From contig JAPWDM010000003.1 in NCBI GenBank assembly GCA_035578155.1, forward strand, positions 71,812,963 through 71,876,962: a stretch of 64,000 nt of DNA, written 5' to 3'. Below the pieces are notes generated by a model that did not search any database, was not told where the DNA came from, and saw only the letters and a list, made by a program, of their open reading frames with translations. The translations under genes and the position numbers were made by a program. Source of the DNA: Brachynemurus nebulosus. Its lineage: Eukaryota > Arthropoda > Insecta > Neuroptera > Myrmeleontidae. Positions 63,690-64,000 of the stretch are shown here, in pieces. Position 1 is the stretch's first letter. Each line of letters opens with the position of its first letter.

Positions 63690-63900
63690 TAGTTGGAATA
63701 ACATTAAGTTGTGTAATATGAAACGTCGTTTCTCGATCACTGGGTCGACCATGTAATTCAGATAAAAATCGATACTTTCTTAAACATTAGAGAAATGTTT
63801 AAAAGTAATTCTTTAAATTGAAATAAAATTCTTGTAGCCTAGAATCATTTTCATCATTAGTTGGAATAATGTTAGGTCGTGTAGAATATTAACAATTTGT
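63690..63900. mobile_element. Dispersed repeat fragment
   Basis: Contains GTGTAATATGAAA(T/C)GTCGTTTC and ACATTAGAGAAATGTTTAAA, shared with 27609-27717. Two overlapping partial units are visible. Confidence 0.6.
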
Positions 63901-64000
63901 TAAGCATTAAAGAAACGGGTAATAGTATATTATTCAACAAGCTGGTAATGATAGCTATTACTCGCGAAGATGAAATTGCGACACGAGCTGAGTTTACGAG

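Overview
This window is eukaryotic nuclear DNA, almost certainly from an insect. It is strongly AT-rich, its genes are split by short introns with GT-AG borders, and it is crowded with small inverted-repeat transposons. The species cannot be named from the sequence. A death-effector-type initiator caspase close to Dredd, an SLC24 exchanger and a glypican all fit an insect.

The left 30 kb is built on an old tandem segmental duplication. Copy A (1-12040) carries the 3' part of a Dredd-like caspase gene and a truncated SLC24/NCKX exon. Copy B (13991-24015) carries the matching 3' part of a second caspase and the intact version of that exon. Between them (12780-14003) lie the N-terminal, DED-like exons of the second caspase. 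That gene can be modelled end to end as eight in-phase exons coding for 601 residues. The first caspase enters from beyond the left edge; its 449 visible residues are open and its catalytic residues are present. The SLC24 gene continues to 29234 in seven in-phase exons (about 509 residues, first exon or exons not identified).

From about 29.3 to 33.9 kb is AT-rich DNA without recognisable genes. At 33921-35049, on the minus strand, are the last three exons of a glypican: the Cys-Trp-Asn-Gly segment, Ser-Gly heparan-sulfate sites and a C-terminal GPI signal. The rest of the gene is not seen and probably lies beyond the right edge, so 35-64 kb may be one large intron, or intron plus intergenic DNA. 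That stretch holds many non-autonomous transposons, often with clear target-site duplications (TSDs). They include a three-level nested insertion (42706-44628), a hAT element filled with a CTTGGT array (49385-49859), a PIF/Harbinger element with a transposase remnant (55884-56708) and a hAT element with a frameshifted transposase end (62230-63257).

The caspase, exchanger and glypican do not form an operon or pathway. The caspase (Imd immune signalling and cell death in insects), the cation exchanger and the heparan-sulfate proteoglycan are simply neighbours. The clearest unusual points are the caspase duplication with a broken exchanger exon, the A/B pair acting as natural filled and empty transposon sites, and the transposon-in-transposon structures. 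I found no convincing sign of an unknown molecular system.
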